NCBI RefSeq assembly: GCF_000988205.1
Contig: NZ_LAYQ01000010.1
Span: 143,771-207,770, forward strand
Source of the DNA: Corynebacterium minutissimum
GTDB taxonomy: Bacteria > Actinomycetota > Actinomycetes > Mycobacteriales > Mycobacteriaceae
Length of the DNA: 64,000 nucleotides
Direction: 5' to 3'
In this document: positions 53,088 through 62,103 of the stretch, piece by piece
Layout: every line of letters begins with the position of its first letter
Position numbering within the stretch: position 1 is the first letter of the stretch
Notes under the pieces: model-generated
The model's input: only the letters and a program-made list of their open reading frames with translations
Database searches by the model: none
Told to the model about the DNA's origin: nothing
Translations under genes and position numbers: made by a program

Positions 53088-53552
53088 CTAGTTGAGGGCG
53101 GCCTTGACCGCGGTGGACAGGCGCTTGCCGTCGGCGCGCCCAGCGGCCTTGGCGGTGGCGATCTTCATCACGTTGCCCATCTGCTTGATGGTCACCGGCT
53201 CGCCGGAGTCCTTCTCAACCTCGGCGATGGATTCAGCGACGAGGGAGTTCAGGGCGTCGTCGTCAAGCTGCTCCGGCTGGTAGGCCTCGAAGAAGGGGAC
53301 GTCGACAAGCTCTGCCTCTGCCAACTCGGGGCGGCCGTTTTCCGCGTAGACCTCTGCGGACTCGCGGCGCTTCTTGATCTCACGGGCGATGACCTTGAGG
53401 ATGTCCTCATCGGTGATCTCGTGGCGGGAACCAGTAGTTTCCTCCGCTTGGATGGCAGACAGCAGAGAACGGATGGCGCTCGTACGGGCCTTGTCCTTGG
53501 CCTTCATCGAGGTCTTGAGGTCAGCACGGATAGTTTCTTTCAACTCACTCAT
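53088..53552 (-). CDS. GatB/YqeY-domain protein
   Basis: 154 residues from the ATG at 53552 (MSELKETIRADLKTSMKAKD), a classic YqeY start. IRSLLSAIQAEETTGSR and VIAREIKKRRESAEVY follow, with the tail-like domain shared with the tRNA amidotransferase subunit GatB. Likely binds tRNA; precise role unknown. Confidence 0.88.
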   Translation of the reverse strand: MSELKETIRADLKTSMKAKDKARTSAIRSLLSAIQAEETTGSRHEITDEDILKVIAREIKKRRESAEVYAENGRPELAEAELVDVPFFEAYQPEQLDDDALNSLVAESIAEVEKDSGEPVTIKQMGNVMKIATAKAAGRADGKRLSTAVKAALN

Positions 53553-53584
53553 GCCCTTCAATCTACGCCTGCCGGCCAGGTAGT

Positions 53585-54499
53585 GTGGTGAAGGTGAAGA
53601 TTTTCCCTGTTCTTGGCGGACTCGCCGCCGCCGGCCTAGGCGTTGCCGCGTGGGCGCACTCAGAACTCACCAAGTTTGAGCTCAAGGAGTACACCCTGCC
53701 GCTGCTGGAGCCCGGTACGCTGCGCGAGGAGTCCGAGTTCCGTATCCTGCACGTGTCCGACCTCCACATGATCCCGGGCCAGCGCGCCAAAATCGAGTGG
53801 GTCTCAGACCTCGATGCCCTTGACCCGCACTTGGTGATCAATACCGGTGACAACCTCTCCGACGAGCGCGCCGTCCCCGAGGTCCTCCGCGCCCTTGGCC
53901 CGCTGCTGAGCCGCCCGGGGATGTTCTGCTTCGGCACCAACGACTACTGGGCGCCGCGTATCCCGAATCCCTTCAACTACCTGATTGGGAAGAAGAACGA
54001 ACCTTCCTACGTAAACCTGCCCTGGAAGGGCATGCGTGCGGCCTTCCTGGAACACGGCTGGCACGACGCCAACCAGGCCCGCGTGGAGTTCAAGGTAGGC
54101 GACGTCCGCCTCGCTGCCGCCGGCGTGGATGACCCACACCACGACTTGGATGACTACTCAGAGATTGCCGGCGCCCCGAACGAGGATGCCGACCTCTCCT
54201 TAGCATTACTGCATTCCCCGGAGCCTCGCGTCCTGGAGAAGTTCGCCGCCGACGGCTACCAGCTGTCTCTGTCCGGGCACACGCACGGCGGCCAGCTCTG
54301 CCTGCCTTTCAAGGTGGCGGGCTCGCGCTCCATCGTGACCAATTGCGGCATCGACCGCGTTCGCGCGGAGGGCCTGAACCGATTCGGAGAGATGTACATG
54401 CATGTCTCCAACGGGCTGGGCACCTCCAAGTTCGTTCCTTTCCGCCTCTTCTGCCGCCCGTCCGCCACGCTGCTGCGTATCACAGAGAAGGCCTCCTAG
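53585..54499 (+). CDS. Membrane-anchored metallophosphoesterase (Rv3683 type)
   Basis: 304 residues from GTG 53585 (GTG 53588 is also possible). N-terminal hydrophobic anchor. Metal motifs of calcineurin-like phosphoesterases: RILHVSDLHM (DxH), VINTGDNL (GDx), GTNDYWA in place of GNH, ALLHSPEP and SGHTHGGQLCLP (GHxH). The third motif has Asp for His (ND rather than NH), a change seen in some relatives. Acts on a phosphoester of unknown kind outside the cytoplasmic leaflet or at the membrane. Confidence 0.85.
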   Translation: MVKVKIFPVLGGLAAAGLGVAAWAHSELTKFELKEYTLPLLEPGTLREESEFRILHVSDLHMIPGQRAKIEWVSDLDALDPHLVINTGDNLSDERAVPEVLRALGPLLSRPGMFCFGTNDYWAPRIPNPFNYLIGKKNEPSYVNLPWKGMRAAFLEHGWHDANQARVEFKVGDVRLAAAGVDDPHHDLDDYSEIAGAPNEDADLSLALLHSPEPRVLEKFAADGYQLSLSGHTHGGQLCLPFKVAGSRSIVTNCGIDRVRAEGLNRFGEMYMHVSNGLGTSKFVPFRLFCRPSATLLRITEKAS

Positions 54500-54580
54500 G
54501 AATACCCCCTCCACGCTGCCGTTTTGTCCTTTCAGGCTGGGGTGCGTTACAGTATTCCGGTACCGCTTAGAGCGAGACAC

Positions 54581-54657
<77 letters not shown>

Positions 54658-54660
54658 TTA

Positions 54661-54690
54661 AACCCGCAGGAAACTGCGGGTTCTTTTCGT
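54661..54690 (+). terminator. Terminator of tRNA-Pro
   Basis: Perfect 9-bp arms AACCCGCAG / CTGCGGGTT with a GAAA loop, followed by CTTTTCGTTTTC. Confidence 0.85.
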
Positions 54691-54723
54691 TTTCACCGGG
54701 CGGCGGAAAGGGCGCCCGTCCTC

Positions 54724-56229
54724 CTAGAAGCTGGAGGAGCCACCCGAACCGGAAAAGCCCGAGCTAAACCCGCTGTTGACGCCGCCGCTGCTACCGGAAG
54801 AGCTATCGCGGGCGGCCGTCGCGTCGCTGTCCCAGGTGCTCACAACATAGAAGGGCACGTAACCGTGGTAGCCAGAGCCGGCGAAGAAGTGGGAGTCATA
54901 GATATGCGTGCGTACGGGGCGTTCCTCGGCCTCGTTCTCCTTCTGCAGCTGTGCTTGCAGGTGCTCCGAGAGCAGCGCAGTCCGGTCCAAGAGCTCCAAG
55001 TAGCGCTCCATGAACTGCGGGTGGTTCGGCTCCTTGGACAGGGCCACGGCGGCGTCTTCCAGCTCCTTGGCGTGGCGCTCAAGCGCCGAGTCGATGTCCG
55101 CAGCCAGGTAACCCGCCTGGGCGAGGTCCTTGCCCAGCTCGTAGAGCTCATAGCGGCGCGTGTCGGTATCAGCGTTCTCGATGCGGTGTAGCTTTTCGAT
55201 GTTGGACTCGGCGGTCTCTACACGTTCGCAGAGCAAACGTGCACGAGCAATGAGCACGGAGCGTGAGCGGAACTGCTCGTCCGGTGCGTCGGCCGGAATC
55301 GACATGAGGGAACCCACCTTGTCATCGATGGCCAGGAAGTCATCGCGCAGGCCCTCCCAGTCCTCGCGCAGGCGCTCATCCACTAGACCCGATTGCAGCG
55401 AGTGCGCCCGGATATCGATCTCCCGCAGGCGCTGCGCCACATCGGTATAGGTCTGCGACACATAATCCCAATCCTCGCGCGCCTGCTGCGCGTTCTTCTG
55501 ACGGCTGCGGCGAGTACCGCCAACGATGCCTGCACCCGCGCCACCAACGCTCAGGCCCGCTACCCCCAGACCAATGGCCGCCCCAACGCGGTTATTTTGA
55601 GCACTCTCAAACTGGGTATCCGCAGCACGGTCCACGTCGATCGCTGCCGCCGCACCCGCAAAGAGACCAGCAGGAATGTTGTCATCCCGCACGCCCGGCT
55701 TTATAGCTTCGATGGACTGCTCGAGATGGCTATCTTTCTTGCGCAGCTTCATCTGCTCGGCCACGTCCTCACCCGCGAAGACGAAGGCCTGGCGCGGATC
55801 GAGGCCGACGCCGACGAAGACTTGGCCATCGGCAAACTTATCCTTGCCGATAAGCTCCGGGTGATTGTCACGCAAATACTCCTCCACGGAGTCGTTGACG
55901 TTTTCTTTGTTCTTAGCAAAGACCATGTAGTGCAGCCCTTGGACCACGTCGGGGGCGGCGATCCGGGAGACGTCGCCAAGCATGCGCTCTTCCTCCTCCG
56001 GAGTGAGCACATCGTCGGGGTCCATGATGTCGGCCTGCACCTCGCGCTGTGCTGGCTGCATGACAAAATCGGCACGCTCCGGCGCATCGAAGACCGCCAA
56101 GCTTGCGCCCGCACCAATACCTCCGAGCAGCAGACCTCCCGCCACTGCTGCACCGACGATGGCGCCGACCGACGTTATTTTGGGACCACGGCTGGCGGCA
56201 AAAGGTTTGATATCGCGAGAGTCAGTCAC
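54724..56229 (-). CDS. DUF5129-type (TPM-like) membrane protein
   Basis: 501 residues. One N-terminal membrane helix (about 22-46), a TPM-like domain (LTPEEEERMLGDVSRIAAPD, then GQVFVGVGLDPRQAFVFAGE), a second hydrophobic segment (VGAAIGLGVAGLSVGGAGAGIV), a long helical/coiled region (residues 240-430), and a Ser/Gly/Phe-rich tail (GFSSGFSGSGGSSSF). Typical of an actinobacterial envelope protein of unknown function. Located directly after tRNA-Pro, convergent with it. Confidence 0.78.
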   Translation of the reverse strand: MTDSRDIKPFAASRGPKITSVGAIVGAAVAGGLLLGGIGAGASLAVFDAPERADFVMQPAQREVQADIMDPDDVLTPEEEERMLGDVSRIAAPDVVQGLHYMVFAKNKENVNDSVEEYLRDNHPELIGKDKFADGQVFVGVGLDPRQAFVFAGEDVAEQMKLRKKDSHLEQSIEAIKPGVRDDNIPAGLFAGAAAAIDVDRAADTQFESAQNNRVGAAIGLGVAGLSVGGAGAGIVGGTRRSRQKNAQQAREDWDYVSQTYTDVAQRLREIDIRAHSLQSGLVDERLREDWEGLRDDFLAIDDKVGSLMSIPADAPDEQFRSRSVLIARARLLCERVETAESNIEKLHRIENADTDTRRYELYELGKDLAQAGYLAADIDSALERHAKELEDAAVALSKEPNHPQFMERYLELLDRTALLSEHLQAQLQKENEAEERPVRTHIYDSHFFAGSGYHGYVPFYVVSTWDSDATAARDSSSGSSGGVNSGFSSGFSGSGGSSSF

Positions 56230-56493
56230 GGTGATTCTCCAATTCTTCAGCGTTCAGTGCCGCCAATTTTACCCCCGAAAATTGGAAACGACGCGGTGCC
56301 CCTACAGCAGCCGCGTCGCCCCTATTCCCTATCACTCACAACGGATTGGAGAAACCGTTTGCCTACCCCCTAAGTAGGCTTTGTGAGCGATTCTCACTCT
56401 AGCACTATTTTCCCTCGCAACGGTAGATAAATCTTCAAAAACTCTGTAACGCTTCTACCGGCTCAGTCGATGCTTCACACGCAGGCCTTTGAG

Positions 56494-57945
56494 CTAGGCT
56501 TTTCCATTTTCTTCGTGCCTAGCGGGTGCCCCCACGAGAACGAAAGCCGCGATCGAAATTACCCCCAAAATAGCCAGCGCGGTCCACAGCTGTGGGGACT
56601 GCCCCCCATTGCCTGCCACGGTGATGGCGGAGGTTGCCCACTGCATGGGAAAGAGGTGCACGAGCGCACTCATCGCGGCGTTGAGATCGGTTCCCGTCGA
56701 GGCCGCTTTCCACGCCCATCCCACGACGCCCACCTGGGCTACGCCGAGCACGCTGCCCAGGCCCCAACCAGCGAGCCCCAGTCCGCGCACGAGTGCGTAC
56801 ACAATGCTTGCCGACGCCACCCCGGCCCCCGCCGCCGCGAGCCCCGCCCACGCCACGGCCGCGGCGGTTCCACCGGTAGCAAGAAGTGCCACGAGCAGGC
56901 CCACCACAACTCCGATCAGCACCGCGCCGCCCAGCAGCGCGAGGATACGACGCTCCACGCGCGTCAGCAGCGCTCCGATAACCCCGCCGCCCAAGACGGC
57001 GATAGCCGCGAGGAGCATGGCCACGATGGGGCTCAGTAGCTGGGAAGGCGCGTTATCGCCCTCTGCAGGTCCGGCTACGGTGGGCAGCGCACGCTGCGCG
57101 CCCTGCACCTTGGACCGGTTCTGCTGCGCCATGCCGTCGACCTTCTCTGCGCCGGCAACGAGCTTGTCCACACCTTGCAGGGCCTCATCGACCTTGGAGT
57201 TGAGCTCACCAATACCAGCATTGAGCTGCTTTGCGCCCTCCGTGGCTTGGTAGACGCCATCGTGGTAGGCGTAGCCGCTCACGGCCAGCTGGTTGGAGAG
57301 CTCGCGCGAGCCATCCTTCAGCTGCGTCAGTTGATCCTGAACGGACTGGTCAAATTGGAAGTTCTCCACTTGGCTGCGCAGATCACCGAGCTGCGAGCGG
57401 ATGTTCTTCGCCTCCGCCGAGTTGTTTCCTTCCAAGTCCTTGAGGGTGCCGTCGATGGCCTGCAGGATCTGTCCGCGGACCACGCCTAGGCCGATGACTT
57501 GGTCGACGGCGCCGCCGACGCCGTCGGCCAGCTCGGTAGCACCGTTGCCCAGCTGGGCGGTGCCGGATTGCAACTGGACGAGACCGTCGTACAGCTCCTG
57601 CGAGCCGCCGGCCAGCTTGTCCACACCGCCGCCCAGTTCACCGGCTCCATCCTTCAGCTCACCGGTGCCGTCGGCAAGCTGCTGCGCGCCGTTCGCCAGG
57701 AATCCCGCCTGGGCATTGGCTTCGCTGAGGGCCCGGGCGACGTCGTAAAGCTCAGCGGGATCGATGGTGCCATCGCTGGGCGCACCCGCCTGCTCCTGGG
57801 ACCAGGCTTCGGCTGGCTGCCACTCGGACACGGTGGCAACGACCGCGCCGATAACGAGCGGCACGATGAGCACGAGGGCGAGAAGGAGTGCGCGGGTGCC
57901 AACCTTCCGGTTAGCGTCAGCAGGAGTAGCTAGGCGTGAGGTCAT
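56494..57945 (-). CDS. Membrane protein with heptad-like (L..G) repeats, YhgE/Pip type
   Basis: 483 residues from the ATG at 57945 (MTSRLATPADANRK). The first membrane helix is followed by an outer domain of about 250 residues with repeated LxxGxxxL units (QLADGTGELKDGAGELGGGV, then KLAGGSQELYDGLVQLQSGT), which form long helices, and then five to six C-terminal helices. The arrangement is that of YhgE/Pip proteins and of an ABC-2-like membrane part, relatives of the phage receptor Pip and ESX/T7SS-associated proteins. Function here unknown. The 264-bp gap 56230-56493 shows only small dyads (for example GTGAG-CGATT-CTCAC at 56383-56397). Confidence 0.72.
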   Translation of the reverse strand: MTSRLATPADANRKVGTRALLLALVLIVPLVIGAVVATVSEWQPAEAWSQEQAGAPSDGTIDPAELYDVARALSEANAQAGFLANGAQQLADGTGELKDGAGELGGGVDKLAGGSQELYDGLVQLQSGTAQLGNGATELADGVGGAVDQVIGLGVVRGQILQAIDGTLKDLEGNNSAEAKNIRSQLGDLRSQVENFQFDQSVQDQLTQLKDGSRELSNQLAVSGYAYHDGVYQATEGAKQLNAGIGELNSKVDEALQGVDKLVAGAEKVDGMAQQNRSKVQGAQRALPTVAGPAEGDNAPSQLLSPIVAMLLAAIAVLGGGVIGALLTRVERRILALLGGAVLIGVVVGLLVALLATGGTAAAVAWAGLAAAGAGVASASIVYALVRGLGLAGWGLGSVLGVAQVGVVGWAWKAASTGTDLNAAMSALVHLFPMQWATSAITVAGNGGQSPQLWTALAILGVISIAAFVLVGAPARHEENGKA

Positions 57946-57995
57946 GTAAAAGAAACTATCGCCCACGCTGGGCAAAAGCGGTCAGGCGCGCGGAA

Positions 57996-58027
57996 AAGCC
58001 CCGCCCGGAATGAACCCGGCGGGGCTT
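57996..58027 (-). terminator. Intrinsic terminator of katA
   Basis: Perfect 10-bp arms AAGCCCCGCC / GGCGGGGCTT; on the minus strand followed by TTTTCC. Lies 56 bp past the katA stop. Confidence 0.8.
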
Positions 58028-58032
58028 CTAAG

Positions 58033-58082
58033 GTGACGGATTAACTCATGTGGGTGACGGATTAACGCCCCTGCGTTAATCC
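58033..58082. repeat. Direct repeat and hairpin behind katA
   Basis: GGTGACGGATTAAC occurs at 58033-58046 and again at 58053-58066. The second copy forms a perfect 10-bp hairpin GGATTAACGC (58059-58068) / GCGTTAATCC (58073-58082) that touches the katA stop codon. Confidence 0.6.
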
Positions 58083-59639
58083 CTACTTCTTCTCAGCGAA
58101 GAGCTCGCGCACGCGCTTGCCCAGTTGCGGGGAGACTGCATCCCAGTAGGCGTAGACGCGCTCCTCGGTCTCCGGGGACACACCGGCCATAGCGTTGGTG
58201 ATGTTGTCCGCCAGGCGCTCCTTGGCGTCGTCATCGTAGACGTTCTCGTACAGGTCGGTGGCCTGGACGGTGTCATTGTCCTCAGCGTGGTGGATATAAG
58301 GCGCCCGCACCAGGTCGATGCCTGCCGGGTCCGGGTTCACGTAGAGATCCGGAGCGGTGGTGGTCTCCTGCTCCTTGAAGCGCAGGTTCTCATCGCCATC
58401 CAGGTAGCCGCCGCCCTTAGCGTGACGGTTCGGGGAGTAGACCGGATCCTCCGGGGCGTTGAACAGGTACTGCATCGGACCCTCGTGCTCATAGGTGTTG
58501 ACCTGGTTGAGCGGCTGGTTCACCGGCAGCTGCTTGTAGTTCGGTCCGATACGGTAGCGCTGCTGGTCGGAGTACGCGAAGACGCGTGCCTGCAGCATCT
58601 TGTCCGGAGACAGCCCAATGCCCGGGACGATGTTGGACGGATCCAGGGCAACCTGCTCAATCTGCGCGAAGAAGTTGCGCGGGTTGCGGTTGAGTACGAA
58701 GTATCCGACATCGACCAGCGGGTAATCCTTCTTGGACCAGGTCTTGGTGAGGTCGAAGGGGTTGAAGCGGTACTCTTCAGCCTCCGCCACCGGCATGATC
58801 TGGACCTTGACGTCCCAGACCGGGAAGTTGCCTTCCTCGATGGCGTTGTAGAGGTCCTCGCGGTGGTAGTCCGCATTCTTGCCGGCCATCTCCGTGGCTT
58901 CCGCGTCGGTGAAGTTCTCCACGCCCTGGCGGGTCTTGAAGTGGTACTTCACCCAGAAGGCATCGCCGGACTCGTTGACCCACTGGAAGGTGTGGGAGCC
59001 GTAGCCGTTCTGGTGGCGGGTGGTCTTCGGGGTACCGCGGTCACCCATAAGGTAAGTCACCTGGTGGGTGGTCTCCGGGTTGCGGGTCCAGAAATCCCAC
59101 TGCATGTCAGCATCACGCAGGCCGTTGGCACCCAGACGCTTCTGGGAGTGGATAAAGTCCGGGAACTTAATGCCGTCACGAATGAAGAAGACCGGGGTGT
59201 TATTACCCACGATGTCGTAGTTGCCGTCCTCGGTGTAGAAGCGCAGCGCGAAGCCGTGGACGTCACGCCAGGTATCCGGGGAGCCCTGCTCACCGGCGAC
59301 GGTAGAGAAACGGCCCATCATCGGGGTCACGGTGCCCTTCTGGAAGAGCTTGGCCTTGGTGTAAGCAGAGACGTCCTCGGTAACGTGCAGCTCACCAAAG
59401 GCGCCGTGGCCCTTAGCGTGCGGGGTGCGCTCCGGCACGCGCTCGCGGTTGAAGTGCGCCAGCTTCTCAATGAGGTGGATGTCATTGAGCACTACCGGGC
59501 CGTTCTGGCCAACGGTGATGCTGGTGTTTTCAGTAGCAATTGGCTGACCGGAGGGGCGGGTAGTGTTCGGGCCGCCCGGGGCGCGCTGGCCCTTGTCGAG
59601 AACCTTGTCTGCCGCGGACTCATTCGAAGCGTTAGTCAT
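58083..59639 (-). CDS. katA: Monofunctional haem catalase
   Basis: 518 residues. Active-site region RVPERTPHAKGHGAFGELHV with the distal His, and the haem-ligand Tyr in RVFAYSDQQRYRIG. FFIRDGIKFPDFIHSQKR and YGSHTFQWVNE are also family signatures. Decomposes hydrogen peroxide to water and oxygen in the cytoplasm; small-subunit catalase length. The C. glutamicum katA is likewise beside sigC. The upstream AT-rich dyad suggests peroxide- or iron-dependent repression. Confidence 0.95.
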   Translation of the reverse strand: MTNASNESAADKVLDKGQRAPGGPNTTRPSGQPIATENTSITVGQNGPVVLNDIHLIEKLAHFNRERVPERTPHAKGHGAFGELHVTEDVSAYTKAKLFQKGTVTPMMGRFSTVAGEQGSPDTWRDVHGFALRFYTEDGNYDIVGNNTPVFFIRDGIKFPDFIHSQKRLGANGLRDADMQWDFWTRNPETTHQVTYLMGDRGTPKTTRHQNGYGSHTFQWVNESGDAFWVKYHFKTRQGVENFTDAEATEMAGKNADYHREDLYNAIEEGNFPVWDVKVQIMPVAEAEEYRFNPFDLTKTWSKKDYPLVDVGYFVLNRNPRNFFAQIEQVALDPSNIVPGIGLSPDKMLQARVFAYSDQQRYRIGPNYKQLPVNQPLNQVNTYEHEGPMQYLFNAPEDPVYSPNRHAKGGGYLDGDENLRFKEQETTTAPDLYVNPDPAGIDLVRAPYIHHAEDNDTVQATDLYENVYDDDAKERLADNITNAMAGVSPETEERVYAYWDAVSPQLGKRVRELFAEKK

Positions 59640-59662
59640 GGGGTTAATGCCTCCTAGATCGG

Positions 59663-59687
59663 TTGATAATTTGCTTTACATTATCAA
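59663..59687. promoter_or_regulatory. Operator-like dyad upstream of katA
   Basis: TTGATAAT (59663-59670) and ATTATCAA (59680-59687) are perfect 8-bp arms around a 9-bp spacer, 24-48 bp upstream of the katA start. The arms resemble Fur/PerR-family half-sites (GATAAT/ATTATC), but the usual 7-1-7 spacing is not met. OxyR is the other candidate, since it represses katA in C. glutamicum. Confidence 0.5.
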
Positions 59688-59813
59688 TCACGGACCTTTC
59701 ATAGCCTACCCATAAAAAATGACCTGCGCAACAGTTTTTGACGTTGTCAGAGTTCACGGCCTTAAGCCCGAGGCACCCAAGTCCTGCCTCCCCCGACTGG
59801 TAAGTTATGGGAG

Positions 59814-60362
59814 GTGAAACGACACTCCGAGCGCGACGATGCGCGCGTCACCGACCTCGCCCTCAAGGCAGGCCGTGGCGATCGCGCAGCCCTCACGGAG
59901 TTCATTAAGTCCACCCAAGATGATGTCTGGCGCCTGCTCGCCCACCTTGGCGGCCCCGATATCGCGGACGATCTCACCCAGGAGACCTACCTGCGCGTCA
60001 TCGGCGCACTCCCCCGCTTCGCCGCCCGCTCCTCAGCGCGCACGTGGCTACTTTCGCTTGCGCGCCGCGTGTGGGTAGATAACATCCGCCACGACATGGC
60101 CCGCCCGCGCAAGTCCGCCACCGAGTACGAGGATGCCGCCGCCCTCGCAGCAACTCCCGAAAACGCCGGAACGTGGAGCGAGTGGATCGACGCCCGCGCG
60201 CTTATCGACGCCCTCCCAGAAGACCGCCGCGAAGCCCTCATCCTGACTCAAGTGCTGGGCTATACCTACGAGGAGGCCGCGAAGATCGCCGGGGTTCGTG
60301 TTGGCACTATCCGCTCCCGCGTGGCCCGGGCCCGCAAGGACTTAATCAACCAACGCGGCTAA
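59814..60362 (+). CDS. sigC: ECF sigma factor, SigC-like
   Basis: 182 residues from a GTG. Region 2: ADDLTQETYLRVIGALPRF and WLLSLARRVWVDNIRHDMAR. Region 4: RREALILTQVLGYTYEEAAK, then IAGVRVGTIRSRVARARKDL. No anti-sigma gene follows. In C. glutamicum SigC sits next to katA and responds to impaired electron transfer and oxygen respiration; the same neighbour supports the assignment. Divergent from katA across a 174-bp region. Confidence 0.88.
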   Translation: MKRHSERDDARVTDLALKAGRGDRAALTEFIKSTQDDVWRLLAHLGGPDIADDLTQETYLRVIGALPRFAARSSARTWLLSLARRVWVDNIRHDMARPRKSATEYEDAAALAATPENAGTWSEWIDARALIDALPEDRREALILTQVLGYTYEEAAKIAGVRVGTIRSRVARARKDLINQRG

Positions 60363-60640
60363 TCGTTATCGAGCCGTTACAAATCGGCTTGGCCGGCCAT
60401 AGAACCTGCATCTACATGCGCCAAACGGCAAATTCTGACACCCCCGCCACTGCCTATCCTTAAGGAAACCGCAGCCCCAGCTGGAAAACACCGATAGACG
60501 GCGCCTAATCTTTTCCGAGGCACACGTGATAAATCGATAGTCGAACCGGGCCCGCGAGGCTTTCCCAATTGCCCGCACCACACCTTGGGTAGTGATGGCA
60601 TTCCCCCGGCGCGTGTGAGATTGAGAGACCTCTTTACCTT
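60363..60640. other. Intergenic region sigC to YkvI-like gene
   Basis: 278 bp without a credible gene on either strand. It contains some short stems (for example GCCCCAGCTGG) but no recognised riboswitch, terminator or operator. Confidence 0.5.
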
Positions 60641-61963
60641 ATGTGGAAACGCGCAGTGGCCATTTCCATGGCCTTCATCGGCGTCGTCGTCGGCGCCGGC
60701 TTTGCCTCCGGCCAGGAAGCACTCCAGTACTTCGTGGCTTTCGGAAACATGGGCCTGTGGGGCGTACTCCTCGCCTCCGCCCTCATGATTATTACTGGTG
60801 TAGCAATTCTGCAGCTTGGCTCCTACTTCCAGGCCGATGAGCACACGGCAGTGTACGACAACATTAGTGGGCCCATCGTCTCCCGGATCCTGGACTGGGG
60901 CACACTGGCCACGTTGTTCTCCATCGGCTTCGTCATGTTCGCCGGTGGTGGTTCCACCATCAGCCAGCAATTCGAGGGTGTGCCCATCTGGGTGGGCGGC
61001 GCTATCATGCTCGTGCTCGTCCTGCTGGTAGGCCTCCTCGATGTGGATAAGGTCAGTAACGTCATCGGCGCGATTACGCCGTTCATCATTATCTTCGTGG
61101 TTCTGGCCACCGGCTACACCATCATCGTGACCGACGTGGATTGGTCCCAAGCCAATGAGTTTGCTGTCAACAACGTCGAGAGTCCGCTCAGCAACTGGTG
61201 GCTGGCTGCGCTGAACTACACCGGCCTCAACGTCATGTGCGCGGTCTCGATGTCCATCGTGATCGGCGGCAACATCCTGGATAACCGCGCCGTCGGTGTT
61301 GGCGGCCTCATCGGTGGCTTCTTCTACCTGCTTCTGCTTGCCCTCCTCGTGGTTTCCCTCTACATGGTGGCGCCGGAAGTCTACAAGCAGGACCTGCCGG
61401 TGCTGACGCTGATCAACCACGTGAACCCGGCTCTGGGTTACTTCATGACCTTCATCATCTACGGCATGGTCTTCAACACCGCCATCGGCATGTTCTACGC
61501 CATGGGCAAGCGCCTGACCCGCAAGAAGCCGAAGCTCTTCTACCCCGTCTACGCGGGCGCCTGTGTCGTGGGCTTCATTCTCTCCTTCATTGGCTTCAAG
61601 CAGCTGGTCTCCAGCGTCTACCCGATTCTGGGTTGGATTGGCCTGCTCATGATTGCCGTCATGGTCATCACCTGGATTACCCAGCGCGACAAGATCACCT
61701 CCGAGTCTGACCGCCGCGTGCGCGCCCGCACCTTGGTTAAGCGCCGCCTTGACCCGCGCGAGCACTTCACCAAGAAGAACGAGCGCGAGCTGCGCAAGCT
61801 GGCAGCGGCCTCCAACATGGAAACTGAAGAGTTCGTCTCGACCGTTGCCGATGAGATCCACGAGGAGCTCGAGGCCGACGATGAGATTGAATACGACCGC
61901 GAGGATCCGGAACCCTCTGTGACCTTCGTGGAGCACACGAAGCCCGAGGTGCCGAAGGACTAG
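60641..61963 (+). CDS. YkvI-like transporter-fold membrane protein
   Basis: 440 residues. The start MWKRAVAISMAFIGVVVGAGFASGQE holds the unwound-helix GAGFASGQE motif of the LeuT/APC-fold YkvI family. About 11-12 hydrophobic segments follow, then a long charged cytoplasmic tail (residues 350-440) rich in Glu/Asp/Arg. Substrate unknown; amino-acid or compatible transport is suggested by the fold only. Ends with a strong terminator. Confidence 0.78.
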   Translation: MWKRAVAISMAFIGVVVGAGFASGQEALQYFVAFGNMGLWGVLLASALMIITGVAILQLGSYFQADEHTAVYDNISGPIVSRILDWGTLATLFSIGFVMFAGGGSTISQQFEGVPIWVGGAIMLVLVLLVGLLDVDKVSNVIGAITPFIIIFVVLATGYTIIVTDVDWSQANEFAVNNVESPLSNWWLAALNYTGLNVMCAVSMSIVIGGNILDNRAVGVGGLIGGFFYLLLLALLVVSLYMVAPEVYKQDLPVLTLINHVNPALGYFMTFIIYGMVFNTAIGMFYAMGKRLTRKKPKLFYPVYAGACVVGFILSFIGFKQLVSSVYPILGWIGLLMIAVMVITWITQRDKITSESDRRVRARTLVKRRLDPREHFTKKNERELRKLAAASNMETEEFVSTVADEIHEELEADDEIEYDREDPEPSVTFVEHTKPEVPKD

Positions 61964-61996
61964 CCCTTCCGCACACCCCCTTTCCCGTTACTCACA

Positions 61997-62036
61997 AAAA
62001 GTCCGCCCCCAGATATCACTCTGGGGGCGGACTTTT
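61997..62036. terminator. Strong bidirectional terminator
   Basis: Perfect 17-bp arms with a 6-base loop; outer AAAA/TTTT give U-tracts on both strands. Follows the YkvI-like gene and precedes the IS end. Confidence 0.88.
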
Positions 62037-62103
62037 CTTATTTATGCGGGTTCTAAAACTCGCTGCAACTTTTCTTTAGACCAGCAGCTCCGCAATCTGA
62101 ATG

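Noticed and set aside
56383..56397. GlxR binding site TGTGAGCGATTCTCACT
   Set aside because: The half-sites are one base too far apart for the TGTGA-N6-TCACA box; kept only as a small dyad.
58125..59657. 510-aa frame opposite katA
   Set aside because: Shadow of the catalase gene.
60377..61936. 519-aa frame opposite the YkvI-like gene
   Set aside because: Shadow; composition rich in His/Gly/Asp/Glu without domain.
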